Assembly (NCBI GenBank): GCA_030704615.1
Contig: CM060732.1
Coordinates: forward strand, 36,995,053-37,059,052
Source: Takakia lepidozioides
Lineage: Eukaryota; Streptophyta; Takakiopsida; Takakiales; Takakiaceae
Direction of reading: 5' to 3'
Length of the DNA: 64,000 nt
Shown: positions 41,381 to 53,499 of the stretch, piece by piece
How the letters are laid out: each line of letters opens with the position of its first letter
Position numbering within the stretch: the first letter of the stretch is position 1
Translations under genes and position numbers: made by a program
The notes under the pieces: model-generated
What the model saw: the letters and a program-made list of their open reading frames with translations, nothing else
The model's database searches: none
What the model was told of the DNA's origin: nothing

Positions 41381-42392
41381 GTTTTATGCACCGGTGTTCC
41401 TTGAAGTTGCTTATGGTGCTGGATTGTTTTACGTTTTCAAATTCGTTTCTCTCTCCTTCAGGACAATGCAGGATTTGGTCATGTCTGCGGATGCCTTTGC
41501 ACTCCGGTGAGGCGGACTTACATCCTTTCATTCAGTCTATCAGTAAGGCAGCCGAGTTCTTTCTATGATTAGTACAGAAGATTCAGGGGTCTCCTTGTTG
41601 GTTTAAACCTTTAGTCCAGCACTGTTGAGTCAGAACCGGGTGGGAAATCCACTGTAAATTATGAGTTCTCTCCTTCCAGCTAGTTGGAATGGAGATGGCC
41701 CCTTCAAGGAGAGGAACGTGTGTAATTTGTAGCTTGTGCGAGATGAGACCAAATTAATGCAGGAGGGTGATATTGAGCTTCTCGTAGGGACGGTATGGCA
41801 CAGTAGCGTTCCATGTTGCTTTTATTGCCGCCTGGACATGGAAGACCTTTGTATCCTTGCGCTGTCAGACGACTAGCTGGAGAGAAGACAACGTCCCGGC
41901 CTAGCAGTGTAGAGAGCGTGGTGTGACCCTTTGTTGGATTGCAATGCTAGCGGCTGGTGCATATCAAACCTTTTAATTGCATTCTAATTTGGCCGTTCTG
42001 GATAAATTTCTTCTCTCAGCAGATTATTGATTACAATGAAGAAGCTCTACCTTAACATTCGTCCGCCCAGCGGCATCAAGGGATGGAAACTGGGCTGCGA
42101 CATATGTTGACCAGAAACATAAACTTGAAGGCAAGCAGACGGTGCACAAGTTTCAAAAGCAGATGAACTGCGGGTATATCTGCGACTAGCTAGGATGCGA
42201 GGGTTTATATTGAAACTTTGGACGGAATAAGTTTGGGTACATTCCAGCGGTGTCATCGTAGAGGCTATCATTGGTGGTGGATAGATACAGGTTTGCCATA
42301 CAAGGATTTCACTCAAGTTCATCTGCCCAACTGTCATCCACCTGGGTAGTCAAAAGATCAGCTCAACTGTAACAATTCTGGAGGGCTGGAGG
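41381..42392 (+). promoter_or_regulatory. Probable 5' untranslated region / first introns of the USP-kinase gene
   Basis: This stretch has no supported coding frame and lies between the CT-rich leader-like DNA and the first coding ATG. Plant USP/RLCK genes often have spliced leaders. The acceptor positions cannot be fixed from sequence alone. Confidence 0.35.
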
Positions 42393-43721
42393 ATGCCTAA
42401 CCAAGAAAGGATTGTGGTAGGAGTGAAATTGAGGCCTGATAGCTTGGAGCTTTTGCAGTGGGTAATTTCAACCACAGCGCGGCCAGGAGACCAGATTATT
42501 GCACTTCATTTTCTTGACCAGTCTGCGATTGTGGGTACGTGCTCTTCTCTCAAGATGCCTGCAGAGAGTTTTCAGTCAGCTGACCTTTTCGCTCATGCCG
42601 TTCGTGAAAATGGTGCTGTCATCAGTCCTCTGTTGGCTTTGAACCCTGTGCTCACTTGAGGTTGTGAGCTCAACCATTCAGGTGTAGGTCTGTAGATTTC
42701 ATGAGTCTACGATAATTATCTTTTGATAAAGGATTATATGCTGGATGAGAGAGAGGAAAGAGAGAGTCCAACACCAAAGCCAGCCTAAAGTAGGCCTGCC
42801 TCCTCTCACAGGTACTGCTCCCTGCTGGGGGTGCTGCTATATGCTGGAAGTGCTGAGAAAATAAAACCTGCGATCTAGCCCTCACATAGTTGGAATACTG
42901 CAGGTGATCACGCCAGGAATTGTCAGAGAAGATTCACCTCTACTTCTCAATGAATGATGGACAAATAGTGTTTGGTATAAGGTTCTTCTCCAGTTAGAAA
43001 CGGGCTCAGTGGAATCATCTCCCATTCTCCTTGGCTCACTGCTGTGCTTTCTAATGACAGGCAAGGGTGAGGAGGAAGGGGAAAAGCTTAAATCCGAGAC
43101 AAAAGCAGCGCTGTTGTGGTTGTTGGAGCCCTTTCAGGAACTTTGCTGCACAAGACAGGTCTGTCTATTTCGATGAAGGGGATCCTTGGTCAAGTGTTGT
43201 TTCAGAAGTGTCATAAGGACAATCCCAAGTGAAAATCTTGAAAAGCGCCTCCATAACCTGAAGAGTTTGGACTGAGTGCAGTTGAACAATGCTTGTGGCA
43301 GGTGAAGGCTAGAGTGCACATAGCTGCTGGGGAGAGCCTGGAAAAAGTTCTGGTGGAGGCAGCGACAGCCTTGCACGCCACCAGTCTTGTCCTCAGTACT
43401 AAGTCAAGCCGGAGTGTCGCACCCTGGTGATGATCACCTTTCATGTTGAAGCGGGATTTCGGGCTCTTCCAAGTCATGCATCATCCTCACATGTAGTATG
43501 ATTCTTATCAAATGTATCCAGATGGACACTATGGGATTAACTATTCTCGTTCTTACACCTGTAGGTTTGGCTTTGCAGGCGACAGGCTCTCGGTAGCTAC
43601 TGCTCCAGGCATTGCCCCACGGGATGTGCAGTGTTGGTTGTGACGAATAAAAAGATGTTGCTTCACAAGGAGAACCTCATCAAGGCTTCCATATCAAGCA
43701 ACGAAATTCTTCCATGTGAAG
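42393..43721 (+). CDS. USP-domain exons (1-4) of the kinase gene
   Basis: Exon 1 encodes [20 protein letters not shown] and [11 protein letters not shown]. Exon 2 encodes [20 protein letters not shown]. Exon 3 encodes [20 protein letters not shown] and [15 protein letters not shown]. Exon 4 encodes [20 protein letters not shown]. This order (first strand, helix with LLEPF..LC, V.....AG....VLVEAA, then LGSYC...CP..C.VLVV) matches the N-terminal USP module of plant kinases. For exon 4 the acceptor after CTTTGCAG (43578) is right; the more upstream one (CCTGTAG) would give a stop. Confidence 0.88.
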
Positions 43722-46700
43722 GTAATTGCCTTGGCCATCAATCTGCCTGCCACATTAGTCTTTTTTAGGCTGTCGGTACGTGCTTTGTACATCCTACCAA
43801 TGTGAAGCCAATGTCTTCCTAGCTGATCTAGTTGTTGCTATATCACACTCTGGAAGCCACTAGTCTGAATGGTTACTATCCAGTTCCCTGTATAACTTTT
43901 TTATGTGGTGTCAAAACAGAGACACAGGAAGTACATAAGAGATGTGGGCCTGCCTCCAGGTCCTTGTGCACCCTTCAAAAGCACTTCCTTTGCTCAGTAC
44001 GACCGAAAGAAGAGGATACAGGCACCATTGAAGAAGTAATGGTTTGCCTTCACAATCAAGCAGTCGGAGACACAGCAGATATGCCCTCAGCAGTGGTTGG
44101 GAACTGGCAGAAAGGTGACCTGACAGAGGGTGGCTCTCCACGAGGGGTGCTAGAAGGCCTTGGGTCGTTGACTGAATCGGAACGAAGCTCACCTACTTCC
44201 ACCAGCTACCCTGAAGACCCAAATGTGTGGTCATTGTCTACTTCAAGGAAAGGTCTTTTGGGTAGTCCGTCTTCACGTGAATCTGACGGTCTATCTGTGG
44301 CCTCTGAGCCGCAACAAAGGCACGGTATTCAAAGTTTGTGGAAAGCATTTGCTACAAAGCGATGGAAATCACTCCCATCATCTTATCGACATAACAAACA
44401 GCCAGTTATGGCTGCACCTTCTCCTGCAACATTGGGCAGTGCAGATGAGCTATCCCCTGACAAGCAGGATGATGCAAGTGCTCTGATATGTGCAGATTCA
44501 TCTAATGGTAGGCGGTCTTGGCGGACATTCTCTTATGAAGAGATTTCTGCTGCGACCAGTAATTTTGATCCTGGTGAGTCATTTGTCTCCTTCATTCGTC
44601 TCCTTCATTCGTCTCGTCTCCTGGATAAGATCATGAGAAACTTTTTTCTGGCACACTGTGTTTGATTTGGGATCAGCCCACTTTAACGTACCTGAATAGG
44701 AGCATGGAGTATCTGTAGGTGACACCATCTGAACGATTTACATTGGCAGGTGTCGATTTTTTGACCCCACATGCCTAGCTCCGGATGTTACATGTGTTAA
44801 GTTGGCTGTGCTAGCTTTGTATTTCTACTGGAATAGTCTGCAGAGCCCCTGTTTGTGGCTTAGAGACACCAAAGTGAAGATTCTTTTCCTTACTGTATTT
44901 CTGGTAAGCAGATTCTATCCAGTATAAAGCTCCTGACAGTTTACAGCTGTTTGATACGGTTGGCAGAGAACTTGGTGGGGAAGGGTGGGTACGCAAAAGT
45001 GTTCAAGGGGGTTCTACCTAGTGGCCAGCTTATTGCAGTGAAGAAACACAACAGGGGCGACACTGCTGAACAAAAAGAGAGGGATTTTCTTGTTGAGCTC
45101 GGCATCATAGGCCATGTGTGCCATCCCAATGCAGCCGCACTCGTGGGAATTTGCATTGAGAATGGCTTACATCTCATCTTTGAGTTCTCACAGCATGGCA
45201 GCCTTGCTGCGCTCCTTCATTGTAAGTCAGTTTGTTCCATGAAATTGCATGTCATTTCTGTTCTGCTCTCTCTCTCTCTCTCTCTCTCTCTCGGATTTTC
45301 CAGTCGACCGTGCTGGTATCTTGAGATTTAAGCGGTGGAGGGGAAGTTGGAAGGTTTGGTCAAGGTTGGAGCTGTCCTATCAAACTGTGTGGTTGCTATA
45401 ACCCCTCAAAAGTCTTTCATACCAAGATATATGTTGCATTGTTCATATTTCAGGCCCTAAAGCACCAGTCTTGGAGTGGGGAGTGAGGTTCAAGGTGGCA
45501 CTCGGGGTAGCACGAGGCTTGCAATATCTGCATGAGCACTGCCAACGGCGCATTATCCATCGTGATATTAAGGCTTCCAACATCTTGCTTGGCCCTGACT
45601 TTGAGCCACAGGTTCTGCACCCTAGTGCTGTTTTTGTGGTCTCATCTTCCTTGTTGTTGTGGTGGCAAGGACATTTTTCAGACTGTTAGCTTTGATTGAA
45701 TCTTCTTGCTGTACATGTAGCTCTTTGTCTCGACTGTGAGGTCACAGGCTCAAAATATTTCACCTTTTGAGGTGAGAAGTTTGTTTGCCATAGTCTTGTG
45801 GCCATAGACCCTGCGCACAATTTGGGCAGAACAAGAGGGGAGCATTTGGAGAGAGGTTTATGCGGCTGATTAAGAGGGGGTCAGTATGTGTCAGTATTTG
45901 GTTTACCTGTCAACAGGTCATACGGGGTCCCTAGGGAAAGGGAAAGGGGAGGAGTAAGTGGGAGTGCTGTTTTCTGAACATTCGAATCCCTGCCTCTCAT
46001 AAGCTGTGTGAGCTTTCCAGTGTGTCTGTTTCTGTCACCAGATTTCAGATTTCGGGTTAGCAAAATGGCTTCCATCCAGATGGACGCACCATACAGTATC
46101 ACCTATTGAAGGGACATTTGGGTGCGTGTGTGTCTATCCCTACTGGCTGTGCTAATAAATGTTTATTTATGCCCAGAACTGTGGAGAGCTTATTGAACAG
46201 CTCTTGGCAGGCTAAATGGTGGTGAGCCTGCTGGTATGCTCTAACAACAGACTTATTAATGGGCTGCATCCACAGGGCCTGCCAAGGTATAGCAGAGTAG
46301 ACTAGACATGCAGAGAATTGTTAGTCTTGAGCCCGCGGCCCTCTGACAAGGTGCAGTCTATGTGGCAGGTATTTGGCACCCGAGTACTTTATGCATGGAA
46401 TTGTCGACGAAAAGACAGATGTTTTCTCGTATGGAGTGCTGCTGTTGGAGCTCATCACTGGCCGCAGGCCTGTTGCTGACAAGCAGAATCTTGTCATGTG
46501 GGTAAGTTCCAACACGCTCATCACAGGTCATGTCTAATGCCTGTGAATCCTGTTTCAATTGCCTACTTTACAGGAATATCTTTTTCATTCAGGAGGAAGA
46601 TGCAGCATTCTAGACAGAGGAAGCTATCAAGGACACATGGAGCAATTATATAGTTTTGTTGCTTTGCAATTTGTTCCCTATGCAAGTCATCTGAGATCTC

Positions 46701-47426
46701 TATTTTTCCAAGATCTAGAAAATCTCTTTGGCAAATGAAGAAATTGACTCATTATTTGAACAATTTCAGGCAAAGCCAATGCTGGAGTCAGAAGACATAA
46801 AGGAGCTTGCAGACCGGCGGCTTGGGAGTGCATATGATGCCAGTCAGATGCAGCGAATGGTGCTAACAGCCACCCTGTGTGTGCGACAGTCTGCTGTTTG
46901 GCGCCCTTGTATGAGCCAGGTAGGTTTTGGTCTGTTGGTTTTAAGTGTCACTCTCTTACATTTTGTCAAGAACGGTAAGACTTGTGACTCGAGTAATCTC
47001 GAAATACATGTAGTCAGGACTTCTACTACCCACTCGCTTTTTGACAAACACACACAGAGCACCTGCTGCACCTGTTATAACCAGTTTCCATCAGAAGACT
47101 TAAAACAGCAGTTAGTCAAATCGAGAACCCTGTATAGAAGGTGGAATGGATTTCCTCACGCAGCTCTGAAGAACTTAAAATGCTAGACATTATGATCACA
47201 TGTGTTTCTGAGTCATTGACAGGCTCATTTTTTGGCTGGGTAAGGACAGGTTGTGCAGCTTCTGACAGAGGAGTCATCGGATGTTGGGAAGACTGACCAT
47301 TTGAGCAAGCTAGTGTCGAAGTCAAGTGAATTTGACCAAGGGGAGCAGTACTCACAGGAGGATTACAGCAGTGACACCTATCTGAGTGACATGCAGCGGC
47401 ATCGTGCTCTAGCCCTGGAGTTTTAA
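42393..47426 (+). CDS. USP-domain receptor-like cytoplasmic kinase (RLCK class VI type), 11 exons, about 704 aa
   Basis: Exons: 42393-42534, 43061-43158, 43302-43426, 43579-43721, 43920-44573, 44967-45221, 45454-45611, 46042-46121, 46369-46501, 46770-46919, 47250-47426. Every join has GT-AG borders, fits phase and gives no stop. Residues 1-170 are an N-terminal universal stress protein (adenine-nucleotide alpha hydrolase) fold, 170-375 a Ser-rich linker, and about 375-655 a Ser/Thr kinase. The kinase has P-loop [12 protein letters not shown], Lys in [24 protein letters not shown] and [18 protein letters not shown]. Angiosperm relatives are soluble kinases of RLCK group VI carrying a USP domain, thought to signal in stress or ROP pathways. 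I see no signal peptide or membrane segment. It looks intact. Start: first Met directly before [10 protein letters not shown], the usual USP beta strand. Confidence 0.93.
44967..47426 (+). CDS. Protein-kinase exons (6-11) of the kinase gene
   Basis: Exon 6 has the glycine loop, the VAIK-type lysine and the C-helix ([17 protein letters not shown]). Exon 7 has [20 protein letters not shown] and the catalytic [11 protein letters not shown]. Exon 8 has DFG and the activation loop. Exon 9 has [20 protein letters not shown]. Exon 10 has [20 protein letters not shown] and ends WRPCMSQ. Exon 11 has [13 protein letters not shown], a Ser/Asp tail and ends [11 protein letters not shown] with TAA at 47424-47426. 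All invariant kinase residues are present, so activity is expected. Confidence 0.92.
45266..45292 (+). repeat. (CT)n microsatellite in a kinase intron
   Basis: A run of about 13 CT units lies in the intron between kinase exons 6 and 7, about 45 bp after the donor. Likely length-polymorphic. Confidence 0.85.
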
Positions 47427-49330
47427 CCCGGGCGGAAATTGTTTTCTGTGGCTTTCACTTATGTATAAGAATTGAAGTATGGGGTAACTGACCACCCAAT
47501 GCCCTTGTGGGTCAGTGAGTGTCCAGGAGGGCCATAGTGCTCTGGCCTGGTTGTATGGCTTTGGGATTCAAAAGGTGGAATGCGGCGCTGTTGCAAAGGT
47601 GTATGGTGTCATCAAGGCACTGAGTTAGGAGGAATAAGGTTCATGGATAAGTTCCCTGGGTTTCCCGACAGTATGGCCCAATACAACAACAGTTTCTGGA
47701 GGCATTTATTTATGACATCACCATGGCAGTATGTGCATCACCATGGCATTTCACAGTCTGACATGCCAAGGCTTATTTTGCCTCTGCACATTTGAAAAGG
47801 AGCATTCGCAGCTTTTTGATAGGTCAATTAATCTGTATGTAACAGACATGCACTGAAGTTGGGGGCTGTCTAATATGAGAGCTTGCACCATGTAAGGGCA
47901 TATGGGATCTCTCTGTCTCAACTTCCAGCCTCGAGCTTGGTGGGTTGTCCAAGAAAGTTTGTTTCTTTCCAATCTTTTACTTGAGGAAACCGTATTAGAC
48001 TGAAAACCCTTATAATGTACTTTTTTATACAACTTGTCAGCGAGAAATTGGGATCAAAAGGCACCCAAGTCAATGCTTAGCTAGAAGAGACAACAGATGC
48101 TCTTTGAGTGAGTAGCCCTGATGTGTATCTATTCCAAACTGGAGTCCGGGGCTTCTTTGCGCAGGGCCTTTGGTATACTTATTAGGTCGGCCAGTTCTGG
48201 TTTCGTTGTATCTTAACGAAATCTGTCCCCTTCTTGGTAAGGAATCACTGATTTATTTTTGTTGCGAGTGACACTCTCGTATGTTTCAGTAGCCAAATTT
48301 CTATGGTGTGAATATGAATTTAGTGCGCCTTTCTGGATGTGCGTTCCCTTTTGTTTGTAGTGTTGCATGCAACCTTGCAAATGATTGTAGTTGTTATGGT
48401 GATGGGACTCGCTTTGTTGCAAGTTGAGCAAGAAAATGCATCTCAAGGACACGGGTGAAGTGTATGCTTCAAAGGTAACAAACTCTCTTCTCTTTCTGTT
48501 GGCTTTTGTAAGCTAGTCAAATGATAGCGTGGAATAGTAGAACCATTGCAATGAGATTGCATCGTTTACATAAAAATGCAAGTTGAAGTGCTTTGTGGTC
48601 CAAGCAGTACCACAGGTGTAGATCAACCATCAGGCTGTCTATGGCGGTGAGGTACTGGCCAGTGTAAGCACCACTTTCATGAAGTATCCTGCCATCATCG
48701 TTTTGCAGATGTTGACACGGTAATCCCCACTACTGAAGTTTGTACTGCTGATCTTTAGGTTGTAGTGACTCATAATGCCACTCCGCTGGCCTCGTTTATC
48801 ATCTTGCTACAATGCAAGGACATTGATGAAGTTGTCATAGCACCGAGTAGCATCACTCGCTGTCTTGTCTGTAGGCGTGACAGACGTTGAGAATGGTAAG
48901 GTGGGTCGCTATCGATGTCGGAAGCAATTGGTCATTGAAAGTGATGGAAAGAATATGATGATTAGAACAGTTCAACCGGAGCTGACCACCAACCAAATGT
49001 CTTTGACATTTGTGGATCCAGTGGGAACGCTCTTATGAGCTGCCCATGTTTCGTCAATATCTCATCGGAATCCATTGCTCCCTAGTGTCCGGTGCAAGGA
49101 ATCCATGAAGGAGATGTGAAGGAGGTCTTCAAATCCTAATTTCTTGACTTACTATATTTCTTGACGGCAAGGATTACGCTTATCCAACGAGTTTAAAAAA
49201 TCTCTCTGCAGATGATTTCTGTAAAGCTAGGAGAGAGAGAAGACTCTGGTCAGTCGACAGGCTTAACTAAATAAGAGCCACTTCACCTTAGGGCTACTTC
49301 CCCTTTCGTGCGTGGGCCCGGGCGTAAAGA
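47427..49330 (+). other. 3' flank of the kinase gene, no further gene supported
   Basis: It probably starts with the 3' untranslated region. A CTTTGAAAAGG/ACTTGAGG-type AT-rich DNA follows, with no protein or RNA pattern. A short frame around 48438 (ATGCATCTCAAGGACACG) has no support. Confidence 0.4.
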
Positions 49331-49351
49331 AGCTAAAGAGAGTTAGGCCCA

Positions 49352-49465
49352 CCCGGGCCCCCTCGGCACTAAGTCCCAAGCCATTTCAGGATAGTGCCAC
49401 GGGCCCAGGCTCCCGTGCTCATGCCCGGGCTGGCTTGTTCCTGGCTCCCTGCCAGGTCGGCTCCT
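49352..49465 (+). repeat. Left arm of a long GC-rich inverted repeat
   Basis: CTCGGCACTAAGTCC, AAGCCATTTCAGGATAGTGC, CTCATGCCCGGGCTG and CTGCCAGGTC recur in reverse complement at 50366-50474. The arms are about 110 bp with scattered differences, spaced by about 0.9 kb. Confidence 0.85.
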
Positions 49466-50365
49466 GATCGCTGCCCTGTAGCTCCCTGCCACGTCGCGAA
49501 GTAGCTAGATTAGATCTAGATGTTAAACGAGATACCATAATCACAACTTTGGGCTTAAGCGGAGCCGCGAGGAAAAATAATAAGTAGTTTCTGCCATCCG
49601 AGCTGCCATCTAGACTGGGTTGTAGGGTGAAGCAAGTATGCTTGCAAGCAGGGTGCACGCAGTTGGATACTCATAGTTGCAACCCATCAAAGTTCAAGCT
49701 GTACATGGCCTTGGGAGTCAGCCCTCGGGATCAAGCAAATAAGATAATCGATGAGTCCGCTGCAGGTATCAATGAGATGAAAACACTGGTCAACAGAGGA
49801 CGTAGAAGGGACGGGACGGTTGGACCTCGGTTGGTATGATCGTGTCGATCTAATTCCTGGAGAGCATGTCGAATTCGGGGCCCATCACCCTTTCTCGTCC
49901 AAGTCCAGACTCCAGACATCTTGAACATGAGGTCAATGGACTAACAGAGATGTCCAGATTCATATTGCACAATTCTGAAGTGGGAGCTGCTGATAGCTTC
50001 ACGTCCATCCTGCACGTCTGACTTATCGCACTCTCTAACTCGGAAAAGTAGTAAAACTCTCTAAAGCTGGTCTTCCTCCAGATTTTGGTGACATATCTGT
50101 TCCCGACTAACCGGTCGAAGAAATGACTTCATGCTCTTGAAAATGAGTCCTTCATAATAGAATGCTTATAGATCCACCGGGTGACGGGTTCTTCTTCAAG
50201 CCAGTGCGTTGGCTTCCATCGCTGCCTCCTTATGGGAAACTGGGACCCAGACAGCAGTAACCTCATGCACTAATAACTTGCTCCAATATAATCGGCATGG
50301 TGTTGGGGCGTTGACATCAAGCGGAGCCCGTGGGCCAGCAAGAGCGCATTGGAGCGCGTCGCAGG
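49466..50365. other. Spacer between inverted-repeat arms
   Basis: About 900 bp with no transposase-like frame. Short frames exist on both strands without family resemblance. It is compatible with a non-autonomous foldback or MULE-like element, or two unrelated copies in opposite orientation. Confidence 0.4.
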
Positions 50366-50474
50366 AGGAGCTGACCTGGCAGCGGGGCCAGCCAGCAGCC
50401 CGGGCATGAGGACGGGAGCCGGGCCACGGCACTATCCTGAAATGGCTTTGGACTTAGTGCCGAGGCCCGGCCCC
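50366..50474 (-). repeat. Right arm of the GC-rich inverted repeat
   Basis: GACCTGGCAG, CAGCCCGGGCATGAG, GCACTATCCTGAAATGGCTT and GGACTTAGTGCCGAG are the reverse complement of the left arm. Outside each arm lies AAGCTAAAGAGAGTTAGG in the same orientation (49330-49347 and about 50486-50503), so the unit is not a simple terminal inverted repeat. Confidence 0.85.
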
Positions 50475-50930
50475 TATTCTGTAAAGCTAAAGAGAGTTAG
50501 GGGGGCTCCTCATTTCACGGTGAATAAGCCCCTTGGGACTTTGCCATTTTGGCTCATGATGCCTGTGGGCCTCGGTCCTTGTCTCTATCTCCTTTCCATT
50601 ACTCCCTCTTCTAGTTGCCGCCATTTTTCTTTGGGCGGCAGTCCTCTTTGCATGCGTGCTGCCCTTTGTCTGGCTAAAGATTGCTTTTCTGCCTTAAGCC
50701 TGGCGTTGCTCCATCTCTCCATTTCTTCCAATGTGGGACAAGCTCAGTTTTTCATTTCTCTGGACACTACCTTAATGGCTTTGGCGGCCCGCCTCACTTT
50801 CATGTCCATCTCTCTTAACTCACCGCTACTGCCATCGGCGGCTTTCTTTCATATCACGGGCCCTTTTCCCGCCCTCTTCTCCCCTCTATCCACTTTTGCA
50901 GTTAGGCAATGATTGTTGGATGATGTGCAA
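50475..50930. other. Unassigned stretch, coding-like on the minus strand
   Basis: The plus strand shows a 187-codon frame (50349-50912) rich in Leu and Ser, but the complement reads as charged, helix-like peptides (LKAEKQSLARQRAARMQRGL, KEKWRQLEEGVMER). Fossil coding DNA on the minus strand is more likely, perhaps a gag- or LINE-ORF1-type coil. No intact frame. Confidence 0.35.
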
Positions 50931-53245
50931 ATGATACGGTGTGGATGATCTCACGGATGAATTTTCAACAATGTGTTATGGATGATATGATTAGGATTTA
51001 AAGTAATAATTACTAATGTAAAAATATATGAGCATGGATGAGAAGTTATTATTATGAAAGTCTCTCATGCTTGACATTGTCATTCAGGTCAAATAAAACA
51101 AATAAACTTGAACACATAACATGTGGTTAAGTAATAATGCAATTTTTATTTTTATGGATTTTTATTTTCACTTTTAATAAACAGGGGATGGAATTTGAAT
51201 ATGATGCAATCAATATGGCTTGCGCTGCCGATTACCTCATTGTATGGTGACCAACTATATCCAATTTTACAAGTCATAAAGTGTGAAATATACCTTAATA
51301 TACGCACAAAAATGTATCTTACACATAGGTCATGGGAAGCCTCTAGGCTTGGATTAAAATGTTATGTGCAACGCCATCGCGGCAGATCCTCCATATCAAT
51401 TTTATTACTTCAACGTTTTTAGTATAGTGATGTAGCACTACAGGAGTGATGTATAATATATATGGAACAATCATTTTATATTTCGAAAAACACCTATCTG
51501 GTTGCAGGCTCAAGGACCTTTTGGTCTGACGAGCAGGCTATTACCCGCTGGTCCCTGTTTTAAGGGGGCGTTGGACAAAGAATTCATGGGGGCTCTTATT
51601 AGGACTTGTGCATTGGGTTGGTGATCCCATAGGCCGATTGAGCTGCGTAAGGAGAAATTTTTGGTGAATGAAGGTGGACCCGAGGCCGTAGTTTAGCTAT
51701 GTGGGGTCGATTGTGGTAGTAATAGTCCATTCGGCTCACACTAAGACATGTTGCAGATTCCGAGAGGGACAAAAGTCCATCATTTTCGCTTAGGGGATTT
51801 TGGGATTCCAAACGAGAGAGATGACTGGCTCACCGACACTTGTCCTAGTGGATGAGGCGGATTTTTAATGGATGAACAGGGAATGAACTATGCAGTATTT
51901 CATCCATTGGATGGATGAACAATAGATGATTTATGCAATATTTCATCTGCTGGATAAGAATGCAGTCCAGCCTTTATGGGGTTTTGAACCTGGGACTTAG
52001 AGGTCAATTATTAACCTGGGATCAATTATTAAGGGCCTAAGGGGGGGTTTTCGACCTATAGGGCGATTCTCATATGGTTTCCAGAAATGGTATTTGGGTG
52101 AGATGAAGGGGCTGTTGAATTATCTAGAATTTGAGCCATGGACCATTGAACAGCTAGGATCACCCACTTCCTCATGTATATTTTCTAGAATTAGTGATTT
52201 TTCAGCATTCTTAGTTCATTTAATTAAGTTTTCATGCTTAGAAATTCGCCAGAAAATAGGAATATTATTATTTTAATTTCTAGTTTATATTTCTATTTTC
52301 TTATTAAAAAAATATACCTAAATAGTTTTTTTTTTCTATTTTTCTTAAATAATCTATTTCTAAATGAGCAAAGGGCATTAGGATATTATTGGATAAAGGT
52401 ATTTTCTTGTTAGGCTGGGGTTTGTTCTCCCCTTATGATAGCATGAACAGTATGAGGCCCCTTGGCACACACGTACAATCCTAGGAAGCATGAGTGTGAA
52501 GCATTCCTAACCTAAGCGGCTTGGCCTAAATGTCTCGGAAAGCTTTCCGGAAGTAGGCGTTCCAAGCGAACGGGACCTCCCGAGAAACCCGATAGACTTT
52601 GGGGTGAAGTCGTGTTAACTATAAAGAAGTCTTGGAAGACAATTAGCTAGGAGTAGTTTTCGTAGGTTGACAAACGATTGCCCTATGAGCGTGGGAGTTA
52701 GACCCTACGTTTGCTGGTAGTTTAGATAGCGGGAGGAAATCTTCCATCGACCGCTCACCCTCTGTCAAGACTAGCGACATACTTGCGGGTGGGCGGTTCT
52801 TGAGCCTAACCCACCTCGTCGCCGGACTCCAGGTTTGACATTAGCCTCTCATTTGTGCTTGCGTGGGGGACTTGTCAATGGGTAATACTCGGATGATTTA
52901 TATAACCCCCTTTTTCACACCACATCACTACATTTGACCACTAATATTTATTTGTTAAGCACCACCCGGCCCCATAAGAGATAGAAGGTGGAAGAGCTAG
53001 CAAATAGTTTGGTTTTTTCTTAAAGCATATTTTTGTTGCTAGAAATTTCATATGTTTTCATAAGTAATGTACAGACCTAAAATCTACTTCTCTATGGCCA
53101 AGCTTGATAAAACTAACTTGTGGAATAGGTGCCATTGTTTTCTTTTAGGTGGACGAGCTACCATGCTATCATTCAGAGCTACCCATAATGGAAACGTTAG
53201 ATGGGGATGCGCATGGCAATAGCCATATCTTGCATGTATGTAATG
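50931..53245. other. AT-rich intergenic DNA
   Basis: No gene supported. 51868-51953 holds a two-copy 43-bp tandem repeat. 52430-52920 has a less AT-rich segment (GGGACCTCCCGAGAAACCCG, GCGGGTGGGCGGTTCTTGAG) that could be an old LTR or leader of a retrotransposon, but no ends could be defined. Confidence 0.45.
51868..51953 (+). repeat. 43-bp tandem duplication
   Basis: Two adjacent 43-bp units begin ATGGATGAACA and contain TATTTCATC near the end, differing at a few bases (51868-51910 and 51911-51953). Confidence 0.75.
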
Positions 53246-53249
53246 TTAG

Positions 53250-53430
53250 TCAGGACATGGATGATGGATAGATGAATTGATATTAATACATAATAGGATG
53301 GTTGAGACATGGATGATAAAAGGATGAATAGCCATTAATATAAAATGTACGGTGGTTGGATATGGATGATGTGAGGATGGAATATCATTAATGTCAAACC
53401 TAAAGTGTATGGATCTAGTCATTAAGACAT
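53250..53430 (+). repeat. Degenerate 52-53 bp tandem repeat, about three units
   Basis: Units begin GACATGGATGAT (53254, 53306) and GATATGGATGAT (53359), each followed by GGAT(A/G)GA(A)T, ATTAATA and a GTACGGTGGTT-like end. The spacing is 52 and 53 bp, then a more diverged unit. Confidence 0.7.
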
Positions 53431-53499
53431 GAATCTTGCACATTTACTGAAGGTTAACCACACATGGATGACCATATGTTAATATGTACCCCAAATAGC

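Noticed and set aside
50349-50912. A 187-codon plus-strand frame
   Set aside because: It starts inside an inverted-repeat arm, has no family pattern, and the complementary strand looks more like real ancestral coding.
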